A stretch of DNA of 53,259 nt from Oscillibacter sp. CAG:241. GTDB taxonomy: Bacteria > Bacillota > Clostridia > Oscillospirales > Oscillospiraceae. Where the stretch lies: positions 1 through 53,259 of the forward strand of contig FR884144.1 in NCBI GenBank assembly GCA_000435975.1. The letters run 5' to 3'. Under the pieces are notes generated by a model. It was not told where the DNA came from and did not search any database. It worked only from the letters and a program-made list of their open reading frames with translations. A program made the translations under genes and the position numbers. Below, piece by piece: positions 24,194-32,807 of the stretch. Position 1 is the stretch's first letter. Every line of letters starts with the position of its first letter.

Positions 24194-26137
24194 TTACTCC
24201 TCGTCCTCGGCAGGCTCATCAGCCAGCAGGGCGCGGATGGACAGAGAAATCTTCTGCTTCTCCTCGTCCACGGCAGTGATCTTGGCGTCCACCATCTGGC
24301 CCTCGGACAGAACGTCGCCGGGCTTCTCAATGCGGCGGTCCGCAATCTGGGAGATGTGGATCAGGCCGTCCACGCCGGGAACTACCTCGGCGAAGGCGCC
24401 GAAGGTCATCAGCTTCACGATGCGGACATTGGCCACGTCGCCCACCTTATAGGTGTTCATGAAGGTATCCCAGGGGTTGCAGGAGTGGTCCTTGACGCCC
24501 AGGGAGATCTTGTGCTTCTCGGGGTCGAAGGAGATAACGTACACATCCAGAGTGTCGCCCACAGAAACCACCTCGGCGGGGTTCTTGATGCGGGACCAGG
24601 ACAGCTCGGAGATATGTACCATACCGTCCACGCCGCCGATATCCACAAACACGCCATAGCTGGTCATGGACTTGACGGTACCGGTATAGTGCTTACCCAC
24701 CTCGATGCTCTCCCAAATGGCAGCCTGGGCAGCCTGACGGGCCTCGTACTGCACGGCACGGATGGAGCCCACCACACGGCGGCGGGCACGGTTGACCTCG
24801 GTGATCCGCAGGGACACGGTCTGGCCGATCATCTCGGACAGGTCCGCACCGCGGGGCTGGCCGCTCTGGGAAGCGGGAACGAACACGCGCACGCCCTTGA
24901 CGTTGACGACGATGCCGCCCTTGTTCTCCTCGGTGACCTTACCCTCCAGGGTGGTCTTGTTCTCGCGGGCCTCCTCGATGTCCTCCCAGACCTTCACGGC
25001 GTCCAGGCGCTTCTTGGACAGCATGGCATAGCCCTCCACGTCGTTGACACGGATGATATAGGTCTCGATCTCGTCGCCGACCTTCACCACATCCTCGGGC
25101 TTCACGTTGGGATCGGCAGACAGCTCGTCCACGGAAATATAGCCGGCCTGCTTGCAGCCCAGATCCACCTGGACCTCAGTGGGACCCACAGCCGTCACGA
25201 TACCGGTTACCTTCTCCCCTGTATTTAAAGTCTTGAAAGATTTGTCCAGCAGCTCCTCAAAGCTCTCTTCCTTGATTTCGTTGTTCTTGATTTCTTCGCT
25301 CATCGTTGTATATACCTCCTTAATGATGCCCGCCGGTGTGGACGCGCCGGCCGTAAGTCCCGCCAATGAACATCCAATAAAAAGGTCCGGTGTAAGCTCC
25401 CCTGCTCCCTCGATCTGGAACACCCTGGGGCAAAGCTCACGGCAAATCTCTGTCAAATGTTTGGTGTTGGCACTTTTACGATCTCCGACCACGACCATGA
25501 CGTCCACCCGAGAAGCGATCTCCGCCGCCTCGGACTGACGCCTATGCGTAGCATCACATATTGTATCAAATAATTCCGCGTTTGTACACAGTTTTTTTAG
25601 AATTTTTTTTGAACTTTCCCAGATACTCCGCACGCAGGTGGTCTGGGCCACTGCCGTCAATGGCAGATCCTGCCGGCCGGGGTCCTCCAGCAGCCACTGC
25701 TCCAGTTCCTCCGGCCCGGAAAACACCAGAGTCCGGTCCGACCAGCTGGCCGCGCCCATGACCTCCGGGTGGTGAGGCTCCCCGATGACCAGGGGAATGC
25801 GCCCGGCTTCGTCCGCCCGGGACACGACGCGCTGAATGTGCAGCACATTGGGGCAGGTGGCGTTGACGCACCGGGCGCCCATTTCCTCCAGCCGCTCCAG
25901 CACCTGCTTTGTCTCGCCGTGAGAGCGGATGATCACCGTGTCTCCGGGGCACACCTGGTCCGGCGTATCTGCTTGCCTGGCCCCCAGCCGTTCCAACTGG
26001 GCCACCACGTTGGCGTTGTGGATGATGCTGCCCAGCATGACGCAGCCGCCGTTCTCCCGGGCAGTTTTCTCCGCCAGCTCCACGGCCCGGCGCACACCGT
26101 AGCAGAAGCCGGCGCTTTTCGCTTGGATCACCGGCAT
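24194..26137 (-). CDS. ispH: bifunctional HMBPP reductase / ribosomal protein S1 (IspH-RpsA fusion)
   Basis: A 647-residue fusion of IspH and S1, a form characteristic of many Clostridia. Residues 1-275 are IspH, the last MEP-pathway enzyme, with [4Fe-4S] ligands Cys12 (GFCYGV), Cys95 (NATCPNV) and Cys194 (DTICDATHRRQ), His40, His74, His123 in GEPHHPEV, and TAGASTP. Residues about 305-640 carry four S1 RNA-binding repeats, e.g. GTVKSMTSYGVFVDIGGVDGMVHISEL and the following one ending GLIHISQIADRRI, and an acidic tail. The ATG at 26137 follows GGGAGGT; longer frames have no support. It is the last gene of the large operon and overlaps plsC by 10 bp. Confidence 0.93.
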   Translation of the reverse strand: MPVIQAKSAGFCYGVRRAVELAEKTARENGGCVMLGSIIHNANVVAQLERLGARQADTPDQVCPGDTVIIRSHGETKQVLERLEEMGARCVNATCPNVLHIQRVVSRADEAGRIPLVIGEPHHPEVMGAASWSDRTLVFSGPEELEQWLLEDPGRQDLPLTAVAQTTCVRSIWESSKKILKKLCTNAELFDTICDATHRRQSEAAEIASRVDVMVVVGDRKSANTKHLTEICRELCPRVFQIEGAGELTPDLFIGCSLAGLTAGASTPAGIIKEVYTTMSEEIKNNEIKEESFEELLDKSFKTLNTGEKVTGIVTAVGPTEVQVDLGCKQAGYISVDELSADPNVKPEDVVKVGDEIETYIIRVNDVEGYAMLSKKRLDAVKVWEDIEEARENKTTLEGKVTEENKGGIVVNVKGVRVFVPASQSGQPRGADLSEMIGQTVSLRITEVNRARRRVVGSIRAVQYEARQAAQAAIWESIEVGKHYTGTVKSMTSYGVFVDIGGVDGMVHISELSWSRIKNPAEVVSVGDTLDVYVISFDPEKHKISLGVKDHSCNPWDTFMNTYKVGDVANVRIVKLMTFGAFAEVVPGVDGLIHISQIADRRIEKPGDVLSEGQMVDAKITAVDEEKQKISLSIRALLADEPAEDEE

Positions 26138-26730
26138 GTGATACCTCCCAATGCATAGGCCCGCCGCATGATTTCGTCGGCGTTGGCCTGGTATTCCTCC
26201 GCCGTGCCCTTCCGGCCGGTATACACCGGGCTGTAGGGCCGGCCGATGATGATCCGCACCCGGCGGAACAGGCGCTTTTTCGTGTCGATGAACATGGGTA
26301 CCATGTCCACCCCAGAGCGGATGGCCATCATGGCCGCGCCGCCCTTGACCTCCGCCTGTCCCGGATTCTTCACCCGGGTGCCCTCCGGGAAGATCAGCAG
26401 ATTCCAGCCCTGCTTCAGGCTCTGAATGGCGGTTTTCACCGCCAGAATGTCCGAGTTGCCCCGATCCACGGCAAACACGCCGATGGCCTTGAGAATGCTG
26501 CCCAGGATGGGAATCCGCAGCAGCTGCTTTTTGGCCATGATCCGCAGGGGATAACCCGTCCATATGGCTGCCACAAACAAAATGGGATCCCAGGCGCTGC
26601 TGTGGTTGGCGCACAGCATCACCGGCCGGTCATCCGGCAGATTCTCCGCCCCCTCCAGGGTAATGGGGAACAAAAACCGCACCAGCGGCCCCAGGATTTT
26701 CTGTATCCGGACAAAATGCGGATTTTTCAC
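26128..26730 (-). CDS. plsC: 1-acyl-sn-glycerol-3-phosphate acyltransferase
   Basis: PlsC, which makes phosphatidic acid by acylating lysophosphatidic acid at the membrane. The catalytic NHxxxxD motif reads NHSSAWD (residues 42-48) and the substrate-binding motif reads FPEGTR near residue 114. MAKKQLLRIPILG and the final VDMVPMFI are also in the family pattern. The protein is 200 residues, a compact member. It starts with GTG at 26730 overlapping the cmk stop by 4 bp. The neighbour order cmk-plsC-ispH/rpsA is conserved in Clostridia. Confidence 0.92.
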   Translation of the reverse strand: MKNPHFVRIQKILGPLVRFLFPITLEGAENLPDDRPVMLCANHSSAWDPILFVAAIWTGYPLRIMAKKQLLRIPILGSILKAIGVFAVDRGNSDILAVKTAIQSLKQGWNLLIFPEGTRVKNPGQAEVKGGAAMMAIRSGVDMVPMFIDTKKRLFRRVRIIIGRPYSPVYTGRKGTAEEYQANADEIMRRAYALGGITCR

Positions 26731-27407
26731 AGTCCTGCCCGCCTCCTTATGGTATCCAGCAGCAGCCGAAGGCTCTCGTCAAAGGTCAGCGCCCCGGTGT
26801 CCAGCTCCACGGCATCCTCCGCCTTGCACAGGGGCGCGATGTCCCGGTGGGAATCGGCCCAGTCCCGGTCCACAATGTCCCGCAGCACCTGCTCATAGGG
26901 CTGGGGCGTGCCCCGCTGCTCCAGCTCCCGGCACCGGCGCATGGCCCGCACCTCCGGCGCAGCGGTGAGGAAGATCTTCACCGTAGCGTCCGGCAGCACC
27001 ACCGTGCCGATGTCCCGGCCGTCCATAATCACGCTGCGGCGGCGGGCCTGGTCCCGCTGCAGCTCCAGCAGAAAGTCCCGCACTGCCGGGATAGCGGAGA
27101 CCTTGGACGCGTATTTGGACATTTCCGGCAGGCGGATCTCCTCCGTCACGTCCCGGCCTGCCAGCTTCATCCGCTGAAGCCCTGCCTGGTCATAATGCAG
27201 CTCCAGCCGCATCTCCGGCAGAACCGCCGCCACGGCCGCCGCATCCGACGGGTCAATGCCCCGGCAATACACGCCATAGCCGATGGTGCGGTAAATGGCC
27301 CCGGTGTCCACATAACAGATCCCCAGGGCCGCTGCTGCGGCCTTGGCCAGCGTGCTCTTTCCGGCCCCGGAGGGCCCGTCTATGGCTACGGAATACAGTT
27401 CAGGCAT
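26727..27407 (-). CDS. cmk: cytidylate kinase
   Basis: Cmk phosphorylates CMP and dCMP using ATP. The P-loop is IDGPSGAGKST (about residues 8-18), and the lid and CMP-binding region is marked by YVDTGAIYRTIGYGV and IMDGRDIGTVVLPDA. The C-terminal DRDWADSHRDIAPL and VELDTGALTFDE match the family. The start at 27407 is favoured because GGAAGGAGA lies 7 nt upstream; the ATG at 27413 lies inside that site. It is 226 residues, of normal length, placed 2 bp after the upstream FAD-protein gene. Confidence 0.94.
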   Translation of the reverse strand: MPELYSVAIDGPSGAGKSTLAKAAAAALGICYVDTGAIYRTIGYGVYCRGIDPSDAAAVAAVLPEMRLELHYDQAGLQRMKLAGRDVTEEIRLPEMSKYASKVSAIPAVRDFLLELQRDQARRRSVIMDGRDIGTVVLPDATVKIFLTAAPEVRAMRRCRELEQRGTPQPYEQVLRDIVDRDWADSHRDIAPLCKAEDAVELDTGALTFDESLRLLLDTIRRRAGL

Positions 27408-27409
27408 AT

Positions 27410-28654
27410 TCATTCTCCTTCCGCTCCGGCGGCGCTTGTCCCCGCCAGATGCCCGGTGGACCAGGCGATCTGCAGGTTGAAGCCGCCGGTATAGGCGTCA
27501 ACATCCAGTATTTCCCCGGCAAAGTAAAGCCCCGGAGCCAGCTTCGATTCCATGGTAGACGGCTGCACCTGGCTCACCTGCACGCCGCCGGAGGTGACGA
27601 TGGCCTCGGCCACCGGACGCGGTCCGGTAACGGACACGGAAAAGCACTTCAGCAGCTCCTCCAGGGCCCGCCGCTGCTGCCTGGTCACGGAGTTGGCCTT
27701 CAGCCCTGCCGGGACCTCCAGCCGATCCAGCAGCACCGGCACCATACTGTGGGGCACCAGCCCGGCCACGATCTTTTCAAAGTCCCGGTTGGGGTTCTCC
27801 CCCAGGTCCCGCAGAATACGGGCCTCCAGCTTGTCCCGGTCCAGCGCCGGCTTCAGATCGATGCACAGCCGGTATTTTTCCCGGTCCCAGTGCCGCAAAT
27901 GGGCGCTGGCGGACAGCACCAGCGGCCCCGACACACCGAAGTGGGTGAACAGCAGCTCCCCGAAATCCCGAAACTGCACCTTATTCTTCCCGTTCAGAGC
28001 CGTCAGCTCCACATTTTTCAGAGCCAGTCCCTGCATCCGGCGGCAGTCGCCGTCATCGCTGACCAGGGGCACCAGCGACCCGCAGGGCGATACGATCCCG
28101 TGGCCCAGGGCCGCCGCCATGCGGTATCCGTCGCCGGTGGAGCCGGTGCCGGGATAGCTGACGCCGCCGGTGGCCAAAATCACCGCCTCCGCCGGATACG
28201 TTTCCTTTTCTCCAGCAACGCCGCAGACCCGGCCCTCCGCCGTTTCCACGGACACGGCCCGGTCCCGGACCCATCGCACCCCCAGTCGCTCACACCGGCG
28301 GCGCAGGGCCCCGGATACGTCGAAGGCGCAGTCCGACTGGGGAAAGACCCGGTTTCCCCGCTCGGTTTTCAGGGGCACCCCCAGCGTCTCAAAAAACGCC
28401 ATGGCGTCCCGGCTGTCGAACCGGGCAAAGGCCCCGTACAGAAAACGTCCGTTCCGGGGGATGTTCCGCAGCAGCTCCTCCCGGGAGCAGTTGTTGGTCA
28501 CGTTGCACCGGCCCTTGCCGGTGATGTTCAGTTTTTTGCCCAGCCGCTCGTTGGGCTCCAGCAGCGTCACCTGTCCGCCGCTCTCGGCGGCGGCAATGGC
28601 CGCCATCAATCCGGCGGCTCCCCCGCCGATCACCGCGATACGCTTATGATTCAT
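27410..28654 (-). CDS. NAD(P)/FAD-dependent oxidoreductase (HI0933/BaiN family)
   Basis: A 414-residue flavoprotein of the HI0933 group, often named BaiN-like. The N-terminal FAD-binding Rossmann motif is IAVIGGGAAGLMAAIAAAE (residues 5-23). GKGRCNVTN, LATGGVSYPGTGSTGDGY and TSGGVQVSQVQPSTMES are signature segments, as is the C-terminal LYFAGEILDVDAYTGGFNLQ. Some homologues in gut bacteria reduce bile-acid intermediates, but the family is broad and the substrate here is unknown. It overlaps the rpiR gene by 11 bp. Confidence 0.9.
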   Translation of the reverse strand: MNHKRIAVIGGGAAGLMAAIAAAESGGQVTLLEPNERLGKKLNITGKGRCNVTNNCSREELLRNIPRNGRFLYGAFARFDSRDAMAFFETLGVPLKTERGNRVFPQSDCAFDVSGALRRRCERLGVRWVRDRAVSVETAEGRVCGVAGEKETYPAEAVILATGGVSYPGTGSTGDGYRMAAALGHGIVSPCGSLVPLVSDDGDCRRMQGLALKNVELTALNGKNKVQFRDFGELLFTHFGVSGPLVLSASAHLRHWDREKYRLCIDLKPALDRDKLEARILRDLGENPNRDFEKIVAGLVPHSMVPVLLDRLEVPAGLKANSVTRQQRRALEELLKCFSVSVTGPRPVAEAIVTSGGVQVSQVQPSTMESKLAPGLYFAGEILDVDAYTGGFNLQIAWSTGHLAGTSAAGAEGE

Positions 28655-29513
28655 CTTCCGTTTTCCCGAATATGTTGTATTTGGACCAGACGTTCTCCAG
28701 CTGGGAGAACGTGCCGGATACCTCCTCGTTCTTCTGCCGTCCCACTGCCACGATCAGCGCGTTCAGCAGGCTCAGGGGCGCAGCCATGGAATCCACAAAA
28801 GAGATCATGTCGCTGCGCACCAGCAGCGACACCGTGGCCATGCGGTAAAGGGGCGACATCTGGCTGTCGGTAATGGCCACCACATCGGCTCCCCGGTCCC
28901 GGGCGTACTCCACGGCGTGGATAGCCATCTGGGAATACCGGGGAAAGCTGATGCCCACCAGCACATCTCCGGGGCCGATCTGGCTGAGCTGCTCAAAGAT
29001 TTCTCCTGCGGCAGCGTTCTGCACAAGAGTCACGTTCTTGAACATCAGGTGCAGATAAAAGTTCAGATACCCCGCCAGAAATGCCGACGACCGCACCCCC
29101 ATCAGATAGATGTGGCTGGCGGTCAGCAGGCGGTCCACCACCCGGTCAAAGGCCGCCCGGTCCAGCTGCTCAATGGCGGTGTGGATGCTGTTCATATCCC
29201 GCTGCATCACGCCGGTGAGCACGTCCTGCTCCTGCATCTGATCCCGGGACACCTGAATGCGCTGGAGGGAGGTAAGCCGTCCCCGCACCAGCTCCTGCAA
29301 AGCCCTCTGCATGTTGGGATACCCATCGTACCCCAGCTGGGACGCAAACCGCACCACCGTGGACTCACTGACCTGAGCCTTGCGCCCCAGGTGTCCCGCG
29401 GTCATAAACGCCGCCTTGTCATAGTTCATCAGAATATAATCGGCAATGCGCTTCTGTCCCCGGGAAAAGCTCTCCATCCGGCCCCGTATGGCCTGCAGCA
29501 CGTTTTTACTCAC
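28644..29513 (-). CDS. MurR/RpiR-family transcriptional regulator
   Basis: A 289-residue regulator with an N-terminal RpiR helix-turn-helix domain (residues 1-80, including KAQVSESTVVRFASQLGYDGYP) and a C-terminal SIS sugar-phosphate-binding domain (about 125-260, e.g. DVLVGISFPRYSQMAIHAVEYA and ADVVAITDSQMSPL). Such proteins sense phosphosugars and control amino-sugar or pentose genes. Here there is no sugar gene next to it; instead it sits in the cell-wall and isoprenoid operon, starting from GTG at 29513 with a 4-bp overlap with rluB. Its target is unknown; cell-wall precursor metabolism is a plausible guess. Confidence 0.85.
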   Translation of the reverse strand: MSKNVLQAIRGRMESFSRGQKRIADYILMNYDKAAFMTAGHLGRKAQVSESTVVRFASQLGYDGYPNMQRALQELVRGRLTSLQRIQVSRDQMQEQDVLTGVMQRDMNSIHTAIEQLDRAAFDRVVDRLLTASHIYLMGVRSSAFLAGYLNFYLHLMFKNVTLVQNAAAGEIFEQLSQIGPGDVLVGISFPRYSQMAIHAVEYARDRGADVVAITDSQMSPLYRMATVSLLVRSDMISFVDSMAAPLSLLNALIVAVGRQKNEEVSGTFSQLENVWSKYNIFGKTEDES

Positions 29514-30226
29514 CGCTTCTCGCTTCCTTCCAGCATTTGCAGCTCATGCTGCGTCAGATACCGCCACCGGCCCACCGGCAGATCTCCCAGCGTCAGCGTG
29601 TGCTCCCGCACACGCTGCAGGCGCCGCACCGCCAGTCCCGCCTGGCGGCACATCCGGCGGATCTGGCGGTTTTTTCCCTCATGGATGGTCACAGACAGGG
29701 CAGCCTTATTCCCGTCCCGCCACAGCTCCCGCACCCTGGCCGGACGGATGCGCTCCCCCTCCAGGTCCCGGATGGCGGCCAGCCGTCCGGCGGCCCCCTC
29801 CACCGGGCCCGTTACCGTCACCCGGTATTCCTTCTCGACCTCGCGGCTGGGGTGCAGCAGTCGCTGCATCCACGCCCCGTCGTTGGTCATCAGCAGCAGA
29901 CCCTCGGAGTCCATGTCCAGCCGCCCCACAGGATACACCCGTGCGCCGCAGCCGGACACCAGCTCCGCCGCCGTCCGCCGTCCCCGCTCGTCGGACAGGG
30001 TGGTGACATAGCCCCGGGGCTTATTGAGCATCAGATACACTCTCTCCGGCTCCCGGCTCAGGGGCTGCCCGTCCAGGGTGACGGCGTCCGTCTCCGGGTC
30101 CGCCTGGTCTCCCAGGGCGGCGATCTGTCCGTTGACCTGCACCCGGCCCTGCCGCAGCAGGTCCTCTGCCGCCCGGCGGGAGCAGATTCCGGCGGCGGCT
30201 ATGATCTTTTGCAGACGCTCCTTCAC
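29510..30226 (-). CDS. rluB: pseudouridine synthase RluB-type, from internal GTG
   Basis: A 238-residue pseudouridine synthase of the RluB/RsuA family, acting on 23S (or 16S) rRNA. The N-terminal S4 domain is VKERLQKIIAAAGICSRRAA, followed by VYLMLNKPRGYVTT and the catalytic GRLDMDSEGLLLMTNDG; EGKNRQIRRMC completes the family pattern. The GTG at 30226 has GGGAGGAT 7 nt upstream and gives exactly the normal start of such proteins. However, the frame is open upstream into the dacF-like gene with no stop between. Internal initiation is the simplest way to obtain a cytosolic enzyme. Confidence 0.85.
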   Translation of the reverse strand: MKERLQKIIAAAGICSRRAAEDLLRQGRVQVNGQIAALGDQADPETDAVTLDGQPLSREPERVYLMLNKPRGYVTTLSDERGRRTAAELVSGCGARVYPVGRLDMDSEGLLLMTNDGAWMQRLLHPSREVEKEYRVTVTGPVEGAAGRLAAIRDLEGERIRPARVRELWRDGNKAALSVTIHEGKNRQIRRMCRQAGLAVRRLQRVREHTLTLGDLPVGRWRYLTQHELQMLEGSEKR

Positions 30227-31048
30227 GGCGTATCCTCCCGGTTCAATGCAGCCGTCTCCTGCCTGGTCTCCTGGGCAAAACCCCCAGTCGTACAGGGCGG
30301 CATGGTCCGCCCAGTCGTTGCCGTCCTGCAGGGTGACAGCCACCAGCCGCCGGCCGTCCCGTTCAGCAGCGCTGACCAGGGTCCGTCCCGCGGCTCTGGT
30401 GTATCCGGTCTTCATGCCGATGCACCCGGGCACCGTCCGCAGAAGCCGGTTATGATTGGTCATGGTGCGCCCGCCCACCGTAACGCTCCGGGTGGAGCAC
30501 AGGCGCGCAAAGGTGTGGTTCCCGGCGGCATAGACCGCCAGGCGGGCCATATCCCGGGCGGTGGAATAATGACCGTCATCGTCCAGGCCGCTGGGATTTG
30601 CAAAGGACGTGTCCTCCATCCCCAGCTCCCGGGCCAGGCCGTTCATCCGCCGGACGAAGGAGGCCGTTCCGCCGCAGTGGTCCGCCAGGGCCGCCGCCGC
30701 ATCGTTGCCGGAGCACAGAAGCAGCCCATACAGCAGCTCCTCCACCGTCACCCGCTCCCCGGGCTTTAAGTACATGGAGGAGCCCTCGGTCATGTGCTCC
30801 TGCCGGACGGTCACTTCCTCCCCAGGCGACGCCCGCTCCAGCACCACCAGGGCCGTCATGATCTTGGTGGTGCTGGCGATGAGCATCCGCCGGCTGCCGT
30901 TGTGGTCATACAGCACCTGCCCGGTGTCCGCGTCCATCAGCACGGCGGCAGAGGCGCTGGTGGACACACCCCACGCCCGCACCGGCGTCAGGCACCACCA
31001 CAGCGCCAGCCCCACCAGAAGCCACATCCGTTTTCTCACAGAGATCAC
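29510..31048 (-). CDS. D-alanyl-D-alanine carboxypeptidase (SpoDacF-like) joined in frame to RluB
   Basis: One uninterrupted 512-codon frame. Residues 1-30 are a signal peptide (RKRMWLLVGLALWWCLTPVRA), then a DD-carboxypeptidase domain to about 256 with SxxK (Ser59-Lys62), SGN (Ser113-Asn115) and KTG (Lys213-Gly215). From residue 275 onward it is a complete pseudouridine synthase, RluB type. The peptidase lacks the usual C-terminal PBP5_C domain and a stop. A full-length product would export an rRNA-modifying enzyme, so two products via internal GTG initiation, or a lost stop codon, are likelier. The first start is GTG at 31048 or 31039; the second has GGGG upstream. The penicillin-binding half would trim peptidoglycan, perhaps in spore cortex formation. 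Confidence 0.75.
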   Translation of the reverse strand: MISVRKRMWLLVGLALWWCLTPVRAWGVSTSASAAVLMDADTGQVLYDHNGSRRMLIASTTKIMTALVVLERASPGEEVTVRQEHMTEGSSMYLKPGERVTVEELLYGLLLCSGNDAAAALADHCGGTASFVRRMNGLARELGMEDTSFANPSGLDDDGHYSTARDMARLAVYAAGNHTFARLCSTRSVTVGGRTMTNHNRLLRTVPGCIGMKTGYTRAAGRTLVSAAERDGRRLVAVTLQDGNDWADHAALYDWGFCPGDQAGDGCIEPGGYAVKERLQKIIAAAGICSRRAAEDLLRQGRVQVNGQIAALGDQADPETDAVTLDGQPLSREPERVYLMLNKPRGYVTTLSDERGRRTAAELVSGCGARVYPVGRLDMDSEGLLLMTNDGAWMQRLLHPSREVEKEYRVTVTGPVEGAAGRLAAIRDLEGERIRPARVRELWRDGNKAALSVTIHEGKNRQIRRMCRQAGLAVRRLQRVREHTLTLGDLPVGRWRYLTQHELQMLEGSEKR

Positions 31049-31082
31049 CCCATATCCACAGCGATGACCTCATTCTATTCAC

Positions 31083-31481
31083 TCAGTACGTTTCTTTTTC
31101 CGCCTTCTTCTTGTCGATGAAGCTCTCCACCCGGTCCATGACCTGGGGCACCAGATCGATGACCCGGTCCACGGTGCCCACGGCAGGCAGCGCCACGGGC
31201 ATCACCCGGGTCACGCCGTCCTTCACCACCAGGAACGCCACCGGCTCCACCTTCACGCCGGCGGTGCTGGCGCCGCCGAACTTGGGGGCCTGCTTGCCGT
31301 AATCGCCGCCGCCGCAGCCGAAGCCGAAGCTCAGCCGGGACACGGGGATCAGGGTCACGCCGTCCGGGGTCTGGATGGGCTCACCGATGATGGTATTGGA
31401 GTCCACCATATCGCGGATCTTGCTCATGGACGCCTCCATCAGCTCCGTCAGGGAATTGTTCTTTCTCTCGTTGTTTTCCAT
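31083..31481 (-). CDS. ytfJ: sporulation protein YtfJ (GerW family)
   Basis: YtfJ/GerW, a 132-residue forespore protein needed for normal germination in Bacillus. The family pattern is clear: SKIRDMVDSNTIIGEPI, TLIPVSRLSFGFGCGGGDYG and the Gly-rich FGGASTAGVKVEPVAFLVV. The ATG at 31481 is chosen because AAAGGATG precedes it at good spacing; the ATG at 31490 overlaps that site. In Bacillus ytfJ is under sigma-F, but here it lies inside a vegetative-type operon, 5 bp after the DUF2953 gene, and no separate forespore promoter was seen. Confidence 0.92.
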   Translation of the reverse strand: MENNERKNNSLTELMEASMSKIRDMVDSNTIIGEPIQTPDGVTLIPVSRLSFGFGCGGGDYGKQAPKFGGASTAGVKVEPVAFLVVKDGVTRVMPVALPAVGTVDRVIDLVPQVMDRVESFIDKKKAEKETY

Positions 31482-31486
31482 GGGTG

Positions 31487-32203
31487 TCATCCTTTCTTAT
31501 CGTTCTCAGGCGTTTTCGCACCGTCGGTTTCTTCCGTCTTCTGGACCGTCTGGGCCTGTTCGGCCTGCGCGGCCGCCTCCCGCAGCTTCTTCTCCTTCTT
31601 CCACCGCAGCAGCCACTTCAGTGCCGGGATACCGAAGGCAAAGCCAATGGCAAACAGATCCCTGATCTGGAAGAAAAGACCGATTTCTCCCTCTGCCCTG
31701 GTCTCCCGGGCGTTATAGTCCACGTCCAGGTGAATATACGGGTCCGGGATACGCATCAGCTCCTCCAGCCGGGGCATAAACGTCCACACCGCCGCGCTGA
31801 TCCAGACGTAGGTCTCGGCAGACGCCGCCGGGTCCTCCTCCCCGCCCAGGATCACCGACACCTGCATGGGGTCAATGCGCAGCCGCTGCCGGGTCTTTCT
31901 CAGCCCCCCCTGCAAGGACTGCCACAGATACGGCAGGGCCGACCGGATATCGCTGGGCGTCAGGCCCAGCTTCCGCTTCTCCCGGGGCGCTGCCTTCTGC
32001 TTTTCAGGCGGATTCTTTTTCTCCTTGTGCTTTTTCTGTTTTTTGGGCTTTTTCGGGGGACGCGGCATGATCTGCATCCGCACAGGCCCCGCTGCGGCGG
32101 TAACGCGCAGCTCCTGCCCGAAGGCAATGCGCACCCCTACCCGCAGAAACAGCGCCGCCACGATCAGTGCCAGCAGTATGCCCAGTATCCACAGTGCAGC
32201 CAT
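31487..32203 (-). CDS. DUF2953-domain membrane protein
   Basis: A 238-residue protein with one N-terminal membrane helix (MAALWILGILLALIVAALFL), a Lys/Pro-rich charged linker (about 48-78), and a DUF2953 region near residues 150-210 (WTFMPRLEELMRIPDPYIHLDVDYNA broadly, with a second hydrophobic stretch FAIGFAFGIPALKWLL). The C-terminal tail is Glu/Lys/Gln-rich. In Firmicutes this family usually lies next to ytfJ, as here, and is thought to be sporulation-related, but its function is unknown. The ATG at 32203 follows GAAGGGGG. Confidence 0.85.
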   Translation of the reverse strand: MAALWILGILLALIVAALFLRVGVRIAFGQELRVTAAAGPVRMQIMPRPPKKPKKQKKHKEKKNPPEKQKAAPREKRKLGLTPSDIRSALPYLWQSLQGGLRKTRQRLRIDPMQVSVILGGEEDPAASAETYVWISAAVWTFMPRLEELMRIPDPYIHLDVDYNARETRAEGEIGLFFQIRDLFAIGFAFGIPALKWLLRWKKEKKLREAAAQAEQAQTVQKTEETDGAKTPENDKKG

Positions 32204-32225
32204 GCGGGGATCCCCCTTCTATTGC

Positions 32226-32804
32226 TTATTGTTCCGGATCCTGAACGGCGCCGTCCTGGTCCAGCCGCAGCTGACCATCCGCCTCCAGCCCCGGAATTTC
32301 CGGCAGGTCGTCCAGGGACTTCAAATGAAACGCCCGCAGAAACGCCTTGGTGGTGCGGTACAGCCGGGGCCGTCCCGGCACCTGCAAACGGCCGCATTCC
32401 TCGATGAGGTGCCGGTCCAGCAGCAGCCCCACGGTATACGAGCTGTCCACCCCCCGGATCTGATCCACATAGGCCCGGGTGGTGGGCTGATAGTATGCGA
32501 TGACGGTCAGCACCTCCAGCGCCGGCTGGGAGAGCTTGGCGGGCTTGCGGATCTCAAAGGCCCGCCGGATCACGTCGGCATACTCCGGTGCAGAGCACAG
32601 CTGCCAGGTGTCCTCCATCCGCACCAGGCGCATGCCCCGGCGCTCATAGCTGTAATAGTCCGCCAGACGGCGCAGCACCTGGTCCACGGTGTCCCGGTCC
32701 AGCTCCAATGCCACGGCAATACGGTCCGCCGCCACCGGCTCCCCGGAGGCGAACAGAATGCCCTCTACCGCGGCCTCTATTTCCTTCATTTCCATTGCTT
32801 CCAT
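32226..32804 (-). CDS. scpB: segregation and condensation protein B
   Basis: ScpB, a 192-residue winged-helix dimer that binds the kleisin ScpA and the SMC ATPase for chromosome condensation. The family pattern is visible: EIEAAVEGILFASGEPVAADRIA, RGMRLVRMEDTWQLCSAPEY, LSQPALEVLTVIAYYQPTTRA and VDSSYTVGLLLDRHLIEECG. It starts at ATG 32804, with its ribosome-binding site within the end of scpA (3-bp gap). The C-terminal ~20 residues are acidic and poorly conserved. Confidence 0.95.
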   Translation of the reverse strand: MEAMEMKEIEAAVEGILFASGEPVAADRIAVALELDRDTVDQVLRRLADYYSYERRGMRLVRMEDTWQLCSAPEYADVIRRAFEIRKPAKLSQPALEVLTVIAYYQPTTRAYVDQIRGVDSSYTVGLLLDRHLIEECGRLQVPGRPRLYRTTKAFLRAFHLKSLDDLPEIPGLEADGQLRLDQDGAVQDPEQ

Positions 32805-32807
32805 GTT

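Noticed and set aside
24194..26137. IspH-S1 fusion as an assembly error
   Set aside because: The fusion is a known form in Clostridia; the frame is open and both parts carry all motifs.
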